DNA of 64,000 nucleotides from Pelomicrobium methylotrophicum (GTDB lineage Bacteria; Pseudomonadota; Gammaproteobacteria; Burkholderiales; UBA6910), in contig NZ_VPFL01000014.1 in assembly GCF_008014345.1 (NCBI RefSeq), forward strand, positions 36,112 to 100,111, in the 5' to 3' direction. Below are positions 52,796 through 60,566 of the stretch, one piece after another (position 1 is the stretch's first letter; each line of letters starts with the position of its first letter). The notes beneath the pieces are model-generated. The model saw only the letters and a program-made list of their open reading frames with translations, did no database searches and was not told the DNA's origin. Both the position numbers and the translations under genes were made by a program.

Positions 52796-53062
52796 ATGAC
52801 CGCCGACCATCCCGACAATCCCACGCTGCCGGCCCTCATGGCCGCGACCTTGTATCTCATGACCAAGCAGGCCGAGCGGGGTTGCCCCCTTCAGGCCGAG
52901 CTGGTCATTCGCCACCTGCAATTCATAGAAACCCATCCGGATGCCCATGCCGCTCCGATGTTGCGGGACGTCTGCCGCCGCCTGATCGCCCGGTGGTACG
53001 ACCTGCTGTACCGGATGCAGAAGGGCGAGAGCCCGCGCGAGCAAAAGCGTTCGATCCATTGA
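52796..53062 (+). CDS. Hypothetical protein in the iron cluster
   Basis: An 88-residue protein with CAGGAGATTC before ATG 52796. It is helical with no signal peptide or metal motif, only two cysteines and several histidines (LVIRHLQFIETHPDAHA). It lies 165 bp after the FTR1 gene and 11 bp before the ABM gene, so it is probably cotranscribed with the latter. Function unknown. Confidence 0.6.
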   Translation: MTADHPDNPTLPALMAATLYLMTKQAERGCPLQAELVIRHLQFIETHPDAHAAPMLRDVCRRLIARWYDLLYRMQKGESPREQKRSIH

Positions 53063-53073
53063 GGGAGGTGGCC

Positions 53074-53541
53074 ATGATCGTCGTGAGCGAGCAGTTTTTC
53101 GTGGCGCCGGAGTGCCGCGAAGCGTTCGACGCCTGGTGCGAGCGGCTCCTTCATCTGATGGCGATGCGGCCGGGATGCTGCCATGCCGTCCTCTCCCGTC
53201 CGGCGAAAGGCCTGCCCTCCCATGTCCTGCACAGCGCCTGGGAATCGCCGGAAGCGTTTCGGGCGTGGACCCGATCCGATGCCTTCGTACTGGCCGCCTC
53301 CGGGACGCTTCCTGAAGGGTCCTCGGCGTTCGTCGCGCCGAAGCGCATGGCGGTCGAAGTGATCGATCATCGTCCCGTGTCGTCGGGCGCCAGGGGGGAG
53401 GCTTCCCCGTCTTGGGCGAGGCGTGGGCGGCTTGCGGGGAAAGTCGCTGCGCCCGGGGCGGCATGCGCTTTCGCGTGGTGCGTTGAAGGAACTGGGCCTG
53501 GAATGCCCGCGTCGCCGACCCCCACGTCCCGGGCGTCATGA
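53074..53541 (+). CDS. ABM-fold (antibiotic biosynthesis monooxygenase) protein
   Basis: A 155-residue protein whose first 95 residues form an ABM ferredoxin-like domain: MIVVSEQFFVAPECREAFDAW and HSAWESPEAFRAWTRSDAFVLA. The latter resembles the heme-degrading IsdG type, but the catalytic Asn and His are not conserved at the aligned sites. The C-terminal part is Ala/Gly/Pro-rich. GAGGGAGG precedes the start. A heme-related role is only suggested by the iron neighbours. Confidence 0.7.
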   Translation: MIVVSEQFFVAPECREAFDAWCERLLHLMAMRPGCCHAVLSRPAKGLPSHVLHSAWESPEAFRAWTRSDAFVLAASGTLPEGSSAFVAPKRMAVEVIDHRPVSSGARGEASPSWARRGRLAGKVAAPGAACAFAWCVEGTGPGMPASPTPTSRAS

Positions 53542-53575
53542 CTGACCGTCGAGGGATCGTATCTCGAACGGACGC

Positions 53576-54160
53576 TTACTCAGAGGGGCTGGGCAGTAAC
53601 CCCGAAAGGTCTACAGCGACGCCAGGCAGCGCCACGATAGGGGCGAGGCCCGGGCGTTCGGTGGCCGAGATGTGGGCGTAGGTCTCTCCGGCGGGGGAAC
53701 GAAAGTAGTGGGTCAGCGCATTCTCCAGATCGACGATCCACACTTCGGGGACGCCGTGACGCGCGTAGAGCGGCACTTTCACCTGGCGGTCGTAGCGCAG
53801 GGTAACGTCGCTCACCTCGACCACCAGCAGCGTGTCGGAAGCCGTCGGATGGCGGCTGGTGTAGAAATCCCGGCGCGGCTTGAGGAGAGCGAGGTCGGGT
53901 TGGGGTTCAGAGTGCTCGTCAAGGCGCAGTGGGGACTGAGAATAAACGATGGCCCGGTCGCCGACCACCGCAGTCAGCAGATGGATAAGCCTGGCAATGG
54001 TGCCGGCGTGCCGGCTGCCAATCCGGGCCCTATCGATGATCTCTCCTTCGATCAGCTCCACCCGGGCCTCGGGCGCCAGCAGGCCCACTTCGCCCATGCG
54101 GTGGTATTCGTCCACGGTGAGCCGATGCCGCGGAAGCCAGTTCTCGCTCTGGATGCTCAT
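53576..54160 (-). CDS. Uma2/DUF820 family putative endonuclease
   Basis: A 194-residue protein of the Uma2 family (PD-(D/E)xK fold). Core motifs are EYHRMGEVGLL near the N-terminus, PDLALLKPR, VVEVSDVTLRYDRQVKVPLYARHGVPEVWIVDLEN. Cellular role is undefined; these genes are often scattered as accessory elements. It stands alone on the minus strand. Confidence 0.85.
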   Translation of the reverse strand: MSIQSENWLPRHRLTVDEYHRMGEVGLLAPEARVELIEGEIIDRARIGSRHAGTIARLIHLLTAVVGDRAIVYSQSPLRLDEHSEPQPDLALLKPRRDFYTSRHPTASDTLLVVEVSDVTLRYDRQVKVPLYARHGVPEVWIVDLENALTHYFRSPAGETYAHISATERPGLAPIVALPGVAVDLSGLLPSPSE

Positions 54161-54295
54161 AAAATCCCTTCCCGCCGGGGACCTCCCTTTTCCGATGCGT
54201 CCATTGTAACGGCAAGACTTACCGCTTCAATACAGCCGCCAGCGGAAGGCTGCCGGCTCATGGCGCCAGGTCCAGGTCCCGTAGCCCGGACCGCT

Positions 54296-54694
54296 TCACC
54301 AGAACGGTCCGTCATACGGCCAGACCCAGGGGCGGTGCGCAGGCAGGGGCCCGCGAAGGGCAGGCCAGGCGTACCACCAGTAGAAATCCCGCGCCCGGCG
54401 GTATTCGTCGTAGCGCTCGGCCTCAATGTAGGTTTGTTGCATGTAGTCGATGACCGCATCCGGCACGCCTTGCTCCCGCAGCCGTGCCAGCGCGCTCGCC
54501 GGAAGCCGGTAGACCGCCCGGGATTCCTTCATGCGGGCGATGATCTCGTCGGCGGAGCGACCGTCCTTGGCCATCTGGACGATCTCCGCCGTCGTGGGTG
54601 GCGGGGGAAGGGGTTTCAGAAGGGTGGCGCAGCCGGAGAGGGCCAGCACGGCAAGGCCGCTGGCCCACCATCGCGGAAGGCGCCGAAAGACCAT
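54296..54694 (-). CDS. Putative lipoprotein
   Basis: A 132-residue protein starting MVFRRLPRWW at 54694 behind GGAGAG. The lipobox LALSGC is clear, so it is probably lipid-anchored. A helical part follows (EIVQMAKDGRSADEIIARMKES) and an aromatic, proline-rich C-terminus (RDFYWWYAWPALRG). Function unknown. Confidence 0.72.
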   Translation of the reverse strand: MVFRRLPRWWASGLAVLALSGCATLLKPLPPPPTTAEIVQMAKDGRSADEIIARMKESRAVYRLPASALARLREQGVPDAVIDYMQQTYIEAERYDEYRRARDFYWWYAWPALRGPLPAHRPWVWPYDGPFW

Positions 54695-54807
54695 TGACTG
54701 CTCTCCATCAACCACCTTTGGATTTGACGCGCCACGGCTCAATAACGTTTCCCCGCTCCCTGGGTGGCGCGAGCGGGACCGACGCCCGCCGCTTTTCCGT
54801 CATCCCC

Positions 54808-55152
54808 TCAGGGCCGGCCCCGACCCACGCCTGCCGGCGGCCCGCCCGCGAAGGGCGGTCGGCCGGGAACGGCACCGAAAGACCGGCCGCCACCCCCCTC
54901 CCGAGCTCGACCCAAAGCGTCCAACGCCTCCGATTGTCCGGTCTGGCTGGCCTCGCGGCTGCGGCGGAGGGCGGGCTTTGCTTCTTCGGGTACCTGATCC
55001 TCCACACGCCGGAGTACTTCCGGCGCGACACCAGTGCCTTGCCGCACGTGGTCGCGGGCAGTGTCGAGGCCGGGCGGTTGGGCCAGGCTGGGACCGGGAG
55101 TTCCTAACAGGGTTCCTAGGACAGCAGAGAGGATGGCGCCAGTTGCTTTCAT
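54808..55152 (-). CDS. Hypothetical exported protein with Fur-like site
   Basis: A 114-residue protein from ATG 55152 (GGAGG six bases upstream). A signal peptide ends near PSLAQP. The rest is hydrophilic and helical, then Gly/Pro/Arg-rich at the end. A Fur-like sequence lies 57-75 bp upstream of its start. No family recognised. Confidence 0.6.
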   Translation of the reverse strand: MKATGAILSAVLGTLLGTPGPSLAQPPGLDTARDHVRQGTGVAPEVLRRVEDQVPEEAKPALRRSREASQTGQSEALDALGRAREGGGGRSFGAVPGRPPFAGGPPAGVGRGRP

Positions 55153-55758
55153 GGATGACCTCCGTTGCGTCTTTCCCCTAAGGGGACTTCCGTCTTTTCT
55201 GATTATAGGATAATGCAACTCATTTTCGTCTGCTAGCCAGTCTTCAGCCCGCGGCCGTCGAGGAGGGGGCTACGCGTCCTAATGTCCGGGAAGCGGGAAA
55301 ATCCCAGTCCGTGGACCTCTCGCCCGGCTTCCCCGTAAGTAGGCAGAGCGCTGCCGCTCGGGCATTTGCGCGTCGCTGCGCCTTGAATGCGTGTTCCGCG
55401 CTGGCGAAGAAATTCGAGGCGGGGTGGACCCCACGCTCGGCAAGACGGGGTTTTTTAAATGCGGCCTGCCTGCATCTCAGGGCCGCAAGGTCAATGACCC
55501 ATCCGGAGGGGCGAGTTTAGACTTGGGGAAGGCAGGGCCGGCGGGTTGAGACCCTCGACACCGGCCACTTACGGGCCCCTGGGAAGGTAGTTCTCCCTGT
55601 CACAAGACCCCTCTTGAAGGGAAGTCGCTTGGTTCCCGCCACCGCCCCGCCCAGGACGCGCCCGGACGCCATGCGCGACCCGCGCCCTGTCCTTTCCTGG
55701 GCGGGGGACACTCACCGGAGCCCGCACGGGTTCCGCAGCAGACCCGTCGCGCGCCGGG
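55153..55758. other. Gap of about 600 bp before bfr
   Basis: No supported gene. The left part holds the Fur-like sequence at 55209-55227. The right part has short frames without recognisable domains and a weak hairpin with a T-run near 55428-55456 (ACCCC with GGGGT, then TTTTTT). Confidence 0.4.
55209..55227. promoter_or_regulatory. Fur-box candidate upstream of the exported protein
   Basis: GATAATGCAACTCATTTTC matches 15 of 19 positions of the Fur consensus GATAATGATAATCATTATC. It lies 57 bp upstream of ATG 55152, in a position to control that minus-strand gene. Confidence 0.55.
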
Positions 55759-56223
55759 CTACATCTGGGATTGCAGGTAGTTCTGCAGGCCGAGCTTGTC
55801 GATGAGCTCGAGCTGGGTCTCCAGCCAGTCGATGTGCTCTTCTTCGGAATCGAGGATTTCCTTGAACAGTTCCCGGCTGATGTAATCGCCCACGCTTTCA
55901 CAGTAGGCGATGGCCGCCTGGAGGTCGGGCCGCGCGGCCTGTTCCAGCTGGAGATCGCACTTCAAGGCCTCCGGCACGTTCTCACCGATCATGAGCTTGC
56001 CCAGGTTCTGGAGATTGGGCAGTCCCTCGAGGAACAGGATGCGCTCCATGAGCTTGTCGGCGTGCTTCATCTCGTCGATGGACTCGTTGCGCTCGTGCTC
56101 GTAGAGCTTGTGGAGCCCCCAGTTCTCGAACATCTTGGCGTGGAGGAAGTACTGGTTGATGGCGGTGAGCTCGTTGTAGAGAACTTTGTTGAGGTGCTCG
56201 ATGACTTTGTTATCGCCTTTCAT
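55759..56223 (-). CDS. bfr: Bacterioferritin
   Basis: A 154-residue 24-mer-forming iron store, start [12 protein letters not shown] at 56223 with GGAG upstream. The ferroxidase centre residues are Glu in NELTAIN, Glu and His in [10 protein letters not shown], and EEEHIDWLE. The Met in DEMKH is the heme ligand of bacterioferritins. Bfd is encoded upstream on the same strand, 143 bp away. Confidence 0.95.
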   Translation of the reverse strand: MKGDNKVIEHLNKVLYNELTAINQYFLHAKMFENWGLHKLYEHERNESIDEMKHADKLMERILFLEGLPNLQNLGKLMIGENVPEALKCDLQLEQAARPDLQAAIAYCESVGDYISRELFKEILDSEEEHIDWLETQLELIDKLGLQNYLQSQM

Positions 56224-56366
56224 GGTGGTCTCCACAGTGATGCCCTTGCCGGGCGTGCAGGGGACAGGAGGATGCGGTGGACTGGCGTTTTCTTGCCAGT
56301 GCTGCCACGGTTCGGGATTTTAAGGCTAGCACTGAGCCGGTCTAGTGAAAAGCTGGCGAGAAGGCT

Positions 56367-56564
56367 TTACGAACTGGCGGCAGGCGCAAGGTGGGGACGC
56401 TCGTTCATGCATTCCTCCAGGATTTGCTGAGCCGCCTGAGCGCATCGTCCGCAGCAGGTGGCGACCCCCAAAGTCTCGCGCAACTCCTCCAGCGACGACA
56501 CTCCCCGCTCCGCGCACTGGCGGATCTCCCGGTCGGTGATGGCGTTGCAGAGGCAGACGTACAT
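56367..56564 (-). CDS. bfd: Bacterioferritin-associated ferredoxin
   Basis: A 65-residue [2Fe-2S] protein with CLCN near the N-terminus and CCGRC (residues about 37-41). Bfd reduces bacterioferritin to release iron. A Fur-like half-site (AATCATTATC at 56586-56595) lies about 22 bp upstream of its start. The operon order bfd then bfr is common. Confidence 0.95.
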   Translation of the reverse strand: MYVCLCNAITDREIRQCAERGVSSLEELRETLGVATCCGRCAQAAQQILEECMNERPHLAPAASS

Positions 56565-56580
56565 GATGCGTTCGCTCTAA

Positions 56581-56600
56581 CTGCGAATCATTATCACTCA
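56581..56600 (-). promoter_or_regulatory. Fur half-site upstream of bfd
   Basis: GATAATGATTCGCA read on the minus strand contains the perfect half GATAATGAT of the Fur consensus; the other half is degenerate. It lies 20-35 bp before the bfd ATG. Confidence 0.5.
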
Positions 56601-56753
56601 ATAAAGCCGGGAGCGCAAGCGTCTTCAGGGCGCCGCCGAGGATTTCACGTTGAACCTCGAATTCGAGGAGCGCACGGACTTCGCGGGATCGAAGCATGTG
56701 TTCGTCGTGAGCGGCGGGTTGCAGGCTCCTGGAGTGTTGCCGGACGGCTCAAT

Positions 56754-56781
56754 TTGTTCAGCCTGGCAACTGGGGGATAAT
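56754..56781 (+). promoter_or_regulatory. Sigma-70 promoter of fbaB
   Basis: TTGTTC at 56754-56759, 16 nt, then GATAAT at 56776-56781. The fbaB ATG is 40 bp downstream and preceded by GAGGAGAAC. Confidence 0.65.
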
Positions 56782-56820
56782 AAACAGTTCAGAGCGTATC
56801 GAGCCTAGAGGAGAACGGTC

Positions 56821-57897
56821 ATGAGCGTTGTCATGAAGACTGCCGCCACCGATATCGAAGCGATGCTGGGCAATGAGGCAAAAAGCCTGCTCGGCCACGT
56901 CTGCAAAGCCATCCCCAAGGAGTCGCTGCACCTGCCCGGGCCCGATTTCGTGGACCGGGTGGTGGCGATGAGCGACCGCAAGCCATCGGTGCTGCGCAGC
57001 CTCCAGACCCTGTTCAATCACGGGCGGCTGGCCGGCACGGGCTACCTTTCCATCCTGCCGGTGGACCAGGGGGTGGAACATTCAGGAGGCGCGTCGTTCG
57101 CGCCGAACCCCATGTACTTCGACCCGGAGAACATCGTGAAGCTCGCCATCGAAGGCGGCTGCAACGCCGTCGCTTCCACCCTAGGAGTGCTCGGGGCGGT
57201 GGCGCGCAAGTACGCCCACAAAATCCCGTTCATCCTCAAGATCAATCACAACGAGTTCCTGAGCTATCCCAATTCCTACGACCAGATCCTGTTCGCTTCG
57301 GTCAAGCAGGCCTTCGAGATGGGGGCCTGCGCGGTGGGCGCCACCATCTATTTCGGCTCCGAGGAATCCAAGCGCCAGATCCAGGAGATCACCAAGGCCT
57401 TCGAATACGCCCACGAGCTGGGCATGGTCACCATCCTGTGGGCTTACCTGCGCAATCCCGCGTTCAAGCAGCAGGACAAGGACTACCACCTGGCGGCGGA
57501 CTTGACCGGGCAGGCCAACCACCTGTCGGTCACCCTCCAGGCGGACATCGTCAAGCAGAAGATGGCGGAAACGAACGGCGGCTACAACGTGCTCAAGTTC
57601 GGCAAGACCCATGCCAAGGTCTACTCGGAGCTCACCTCGGACCATCCCATTGACATGGTCCGCTACCAGGTGGCCAACTGCTACATGGGACGAGCAGGGC
57701 TCATCAACTCGGGCGGCGAGTCCAAGGGGGAGGGCGACCTGGCCCAGGCGGTGCGCACGGCGGTGATCAACAAGCGCGCCGGCGGCATGGGGCTCATCTC
57801 CGGCCGCAAGGCGTTCCAGAAGCCGTTCAAGGAGGGTATTGCACTGCTCAACGCGATCCAGGACGTGTATCTGTCCAAGGATGTGACCGTGGCCTGA
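56821..57897 (+). CDS. fbaB: Class I fructose-bisphosphate aldolase (DhnA type)
   Basis: A 358-residue Schiff-base aldolase. It cleaves fructose 1,6-bisphosphate to two triose phosphates. The DhnA/FbaB features are [21 protein letters not shown] and the Schiff-base Lys region [10 protein letters not shown], with the C-terminal phosphate-binding [12 protein letters not shown]. It also serves gluconeogenesis or the Calvin cycle. Monocistronic with its own promoter and terminator. Confidence 0.95.
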   Translation: MSVVMKTAATDIEAMLGNEAKSLLGHVCKAIPKESLHLPGPDFVDRVVAMSDRKPSVLRSLQTLFNHGRLAGTGYLSILPVDQGVEHSGGASFAPNPMYFDPENIVKLAIEGGCNAVASTLGVLGAVARKYAHKIPFILKINHNEFLSYPNSYDQILFASVKQAFEMGACAVGATIYFGSEESKRQIQEITKAFEYAHELGMVTILWAYLRNPAFKQQDKDYHLAADLTGQANHLSVTLQADIVKQKMAETNGGYNVLKFGKTHAKVYSELTSDHPIDMVRYQVANCYMGRAGLINSGGESKGEGDLAQAVRTAVINKRAGGMGLISGRKAFQKPFKEGIALLNAIQDVYLSKDVTVA

Positions 57898-57949
57898 TCA
57901 CCGGAAGACAGGCTAAGTTAACTGCCAGAGCTGATTGCAGCAAACGGAG

Positions 57950-57980
57950 GCCCGCGGCGACGAACCGTGGGCTTTGTTTT
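57950..57980 (+). terminator. Rho-independent terminator of fbaB
   Basis: GCCCGCGG (57950-57957) pairs with CCGTGGGC (57965-57972), seven of eight bases matching with a 7-nt loop, followed by TTTGTTTT. It lies about 50 bp after the stop. Confidence 0.8.
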
Positions 57981-58049
57981 AGGTAGATGCCCTGAATCTA
58001 AGCGGTATGCAAGTTAGCGCCTTGATCAATTGGATAAAGGGCCGTCGTT

Positions 58050-58781
58050 TCACGCGAGCCCTAGGATCTGTTTGAGCTCCTGTACCTTACTCCTGCTGAC
58101 CGGGATAGCAGTTTCCTTTTCGTCGTCCATGATGACCAGATAATGGTCGTCTACCTTTTCGAAGCGCTTCGCATGCTGGATGTTGATCAAGTGGCATCGA
58201 TGAGTCCGGATGTATTGCTGGGGATTGAGACGGGTCTGCAAATCCGATAGGGAAAGGTTACAAAAGTGCTTCTGGTTCCTGGTATACACATTGGTATAGT
58301 GGCCATCGGATTGGAGGTGTACCACATCATTCAAGTCGAGGAGCAGCACTTGATTTTTGCTATAAACAGGCAGCTTTAACAGAAGTCGGGGCCTGTCAGG
58401 ACTGCCGTCCCCCTCGCACGGCCGAGTAGTAATGTCTGTCAGGTCATAAAACAAAAGACAGGTTCCGGCGATCCGTTGCTCCGATAGCAGCTTGGTGACC
58501 TTGATAAGCAGTACCCGGTCTGGGATCGTGATCATCATGGTCATTGGTGGCGTGGAGTCCATCGGGCACATCGCCGCCTTCCCCGCCGATTCGAGCAACC
58601 ATTGGATTTTTTCCCGGCTTTTCTCCGGGTGAAGCTGAAAGACGTTTCTGCCGATCGGGTTTCCGCGGATGCTGCCTAGAACGCGGATGGCGACGTTGTT
58701 CATGGAAGACACATTGTTATTCTCGTCGAGCAGGACAACGCCCGGATCGAATTTCTGAAGCTTGTACTCAAAGGTTTCCAT
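58050..58781 (-). CDS. rcoM: CO-sensing regulator RcoM (PAS-LytTR)
   Basis: A 243-residue single-component regulator, start ATG 58781 (METFEYKLQKFDPGVV) behind AGGAGGG. The N-terminal PAS domain matches RcoM: heme-ligand His51 in FQLHPEKSR, Cys72 (AAMCP) and the Met of PMTMMITIPDR, shifted by one residue relative to Burkholderia RcoM. The C-terminal LytTR DNA-binding domain has LQSDGHYTNVYT, YIRTHRCHLINIQHA and PVSRSKVQELK. It is divergent from coxM, which RcoM regulates in related bacteria, so control of this cluster is expected. Confidence 0.9.
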   Translation of the reverse strand: METFEYKLQKFDPGVVLLDENNNVSSMNNVAIRVLGSIRGNPIGRNVFQLHPEKSREKIQWLLESAGKAAMCPMDSTPPMTMMITIPDRVLLIKVTKLLSEQRIAGTCLLFYDLTDITTRPCEGDGSPDRPRLLLKLPVYSKNQVLLLDLNDVVHLQSDGHYTNVYTRNQKHFCNLSLSDLQTRLNPQQYIRTHRCHLINIQHAKRFEKVDDHYLVIMDDEKETAIPVSRSKVQELKQILGLA

Positions 58782-59208
58782 CTCAACCCTCCTCCTGCCG
58801 CTGTGGTCCAATACGGCTGGCCGTGCCTTAGTTGGTCGAATCTGCGACCTTGTTTTAACAATGATTATCGGCTGACTGTACGGAGGTTTAAAAGGCACCC
58901 TGTGCACGTAATCGGCGGTTTGTGCACATATATTGCCATTCATGCAGACAGTACCTACTTCGCGCCGATCCGGCTAACCTCCAGGCTTACAAAGCTGTTC
59001 ACGCCTACTGATGCTCGCATTCTGCAGCTCAGGAATCGCCCATGTCCTTCGTGAACTTTTGATTGCTGGGGCGAATGCTGTTCCAAGAGAATGAACACCG
59101 CATATCTTGGTTTGTCGTCTGGGCGGTGTAAGCAACGCCATAAGCCGTCCAACACTAGAAAGAAGGGGCACTAGCAGCCAAAGTAAGCCCCCTTGAGGAG
59201 GATAAAAA
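58782..59208. other. rcoM-coxM divergent intergenic region
   Basis: This 427-bp gap is clearly lower in GC than the first half of the window. It holds three 20-bp-phased repeats (58901, 58921, 58941) and the promoters of both directions. No other gene is supported; short frames in it have no domain. Confidence 0.5.
58901..58950 (+). promoter_or_regulatory. Direct repeats, candidate RcoM-binding region
   Basis: TGTGCACGTA at 58901-58910 and TGTGCACATA at 58921-58930 differ by one base and lie exactly 20 bp apart. CATGCAGACA at 58941-58950 is a weaker third copy in the same phase. LytTR regulators bind direct repeats about two helical turns apart, so these fit an RcoM target. Confidence 0.55.
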
Positions 59209-60078
59209 GTGATTCCACCTAGTTTCCAGTACCATGCTCCTACGACGATTGCCCAAGCGGTCAAGCTGCTCGAGTCCCTCGGCGCGGATGCCAAGCTTCT
59301 GGCCGGCGGACACAGTCTGCTGCCGATGATGAAGTTGCGTTTTGCTGAGCCTTCACACCTGATCGACTTGAACCGTATCGAAGAGCTGCGCGGAGTGTGG
59401 GAGCGCGATGGTGTGATCCACATCGGAGCGATGACCACCGAAAACGACCTTATCACTTCATCTCTGCTACAGGAGAAGTGCCCATTGATTCCAGAAGCGG
59501 CAGCGCTGATCGCCGATCCACAGGTACGCAGCCGCGGGACAATCGGCGGCGATATTGCCCACGGCGATCCCGGAAACGATCATCCGGCAGTCATGTTGGC
59601 GCTCGAAGCCCAGTTCGTATTGACCGGTCCCCGGGGCGAGCGAGTGGTTCCAGCCAATGGCTTTTACCTTGGTACTTACTTTACCCAGCTGGAGGCAGAC
59701 GAAATTCTCACCGAAATCCTGGTACCAGTGTCCTTACCGGGCAGCGGCTGGGCCTATGCCAAGCTCAAACGCAAGACTGGGGACTTTGCCATCGCTGCCG
59801 CTGCTGTCTATTTGCGGCTGGAAGGTGGCGTATGCAGCAGAGTCAATATCGCACTCACCAATGTTGCTCCGACCGCTGTCCGGGCCACTGAGGCGGAGCG
59901 CATGCTGGCCGGATCGGTGTTGAACGAAGCGCTCATCGAGCAAGCGGCGCAGCGGGCGATGGAGGCATGTGATCCGGCCGAAGACTTGCGCGGAGACCGC
60001 GAATACAAAACCCGTATGGCGTGCGAGATGGTCCGCCGTGCATTACACCAAGCGGTGCAACGAGCGAGAGGAGGCTGA
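59209..60078 (+). CDS. coxM: CO dehydrogenase medium subunit, FAD-binding (CoxM)
   Basis: A 289-residue flavoprotein subunit. The FAD-binding motifs AGGHSLLP and TIGGD are intact. GTG 59209 follows GAGGAGG. It transfers electrons from the Fe-S subunit to quinone. One base separates its stop from the coxS ATG (60078/60080). Confidence 0.95.
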   Translation: MIPPSFQYHAPTTIAQAVKLLESLGADAKLLAGGHSLLPMMKLRFAEPSHLIDLNRIEELRGVWERDGVIHIGAMTTENDLITSSLLQEKCPLIPEAAALIADPQVRSRGTIGGDIAHGDPGNDHPAVMLALEAQFVLTGPRGERVVPANGFYLGTYFTQLEADEILTEILVPVSLPGSGWAYAKLKRKTGDFAIAAAAVYLRLEGGVCSRVNIALTNVAPTAVRATEAERMLAGSVLNEALIEQAAQRAMEACDPAEDLRGDREYKTRMACEMVRRALHQAVQRARGG

Positions 60079-60079
60079 G

Positions 60080-60565
60080 ATGTCGAAAGTAAGGATTGCG
60101 TTCACGCTGAATGGAAAGCGCGTGGAAACGCTAGCTGAGTCTCGCGAGCTACTGATTCATGTGATCCGAGAACAGCTTGGACAGACCGGAAGTCATATCG
60201 GCTGCGACACAAGCCACTGTGGCGCCTGTACGGTGGACATGAACGGAAAATCGGTCAAGGCCTGCACGGTGCTGGCGGTACAGGCGGAAGGGGCTGAAAT
60301 AATCACCGTCGAGGGATTGTCGGTAAACGGCCAACTGCATCCGGTGCAGGAGGGGTTTCTACAGGAGCATGGTTTGCAGTGTGGTTTCTGTACGCCAGGC
60401 ATGCTGATGCGAGCATACCGTTTCCTTCAGGAAAACCAAAATCCGACAGAAGCGGAAATCCGCATAGGGATGGCCGGCAATCTATGCCGCTGTACAGGGT
60501 ATCAGAACATCATCAAGGCGGTGCAGTATGCCGCGAAGAAGCTGCAATCTGGAGCGAGGGGATAA
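60080..60565 (+). CDS. coxS: CO dehydrogenase small subunit, Fe-S (CoxS)
   Basis: A 161-residue protein with two [2Fe-2S] domains. The plant-type cluster cysteines lie in [13 protein letters not shown]; the second cluster in [10 protein letters not shown] and NLCRCTGY. It links the molybdenum site to the flavin. The ATG is at 60080; an in-frame extension into coxM is not supported. Confidence 0.96.
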   Translation: MSKVRIAFTLNGKRVETLAESRELLIHVIREQLGQTGSHIGCDTSHCGACTVDMNGKSVKACTVLAVQAEGAEIITVEGLSVNGQLHPVQEGFLQEHGLQCGFCTPGMLMRAYRFLQENQNPTEAEIRIGMAGNLCRCTGYQNIIKAVQYAAKKLQSGARG

Positions 60566-60566
60566 C

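Noticed and set aside
53074..53541. IsdG-like heme monooxygenase
   Set aside because: The WES...SDAF segment resembles IsdG, but the catalytic Asn and His are not at the aligned sites. Only the ABM fold is supported.
56600..56760. Possible gene upstream of fbaB
   Set aside because: Short overlapping frames exist on both strands but none has a ribosome binding site or domain. The stretch is best read as the fbaB promoter region.
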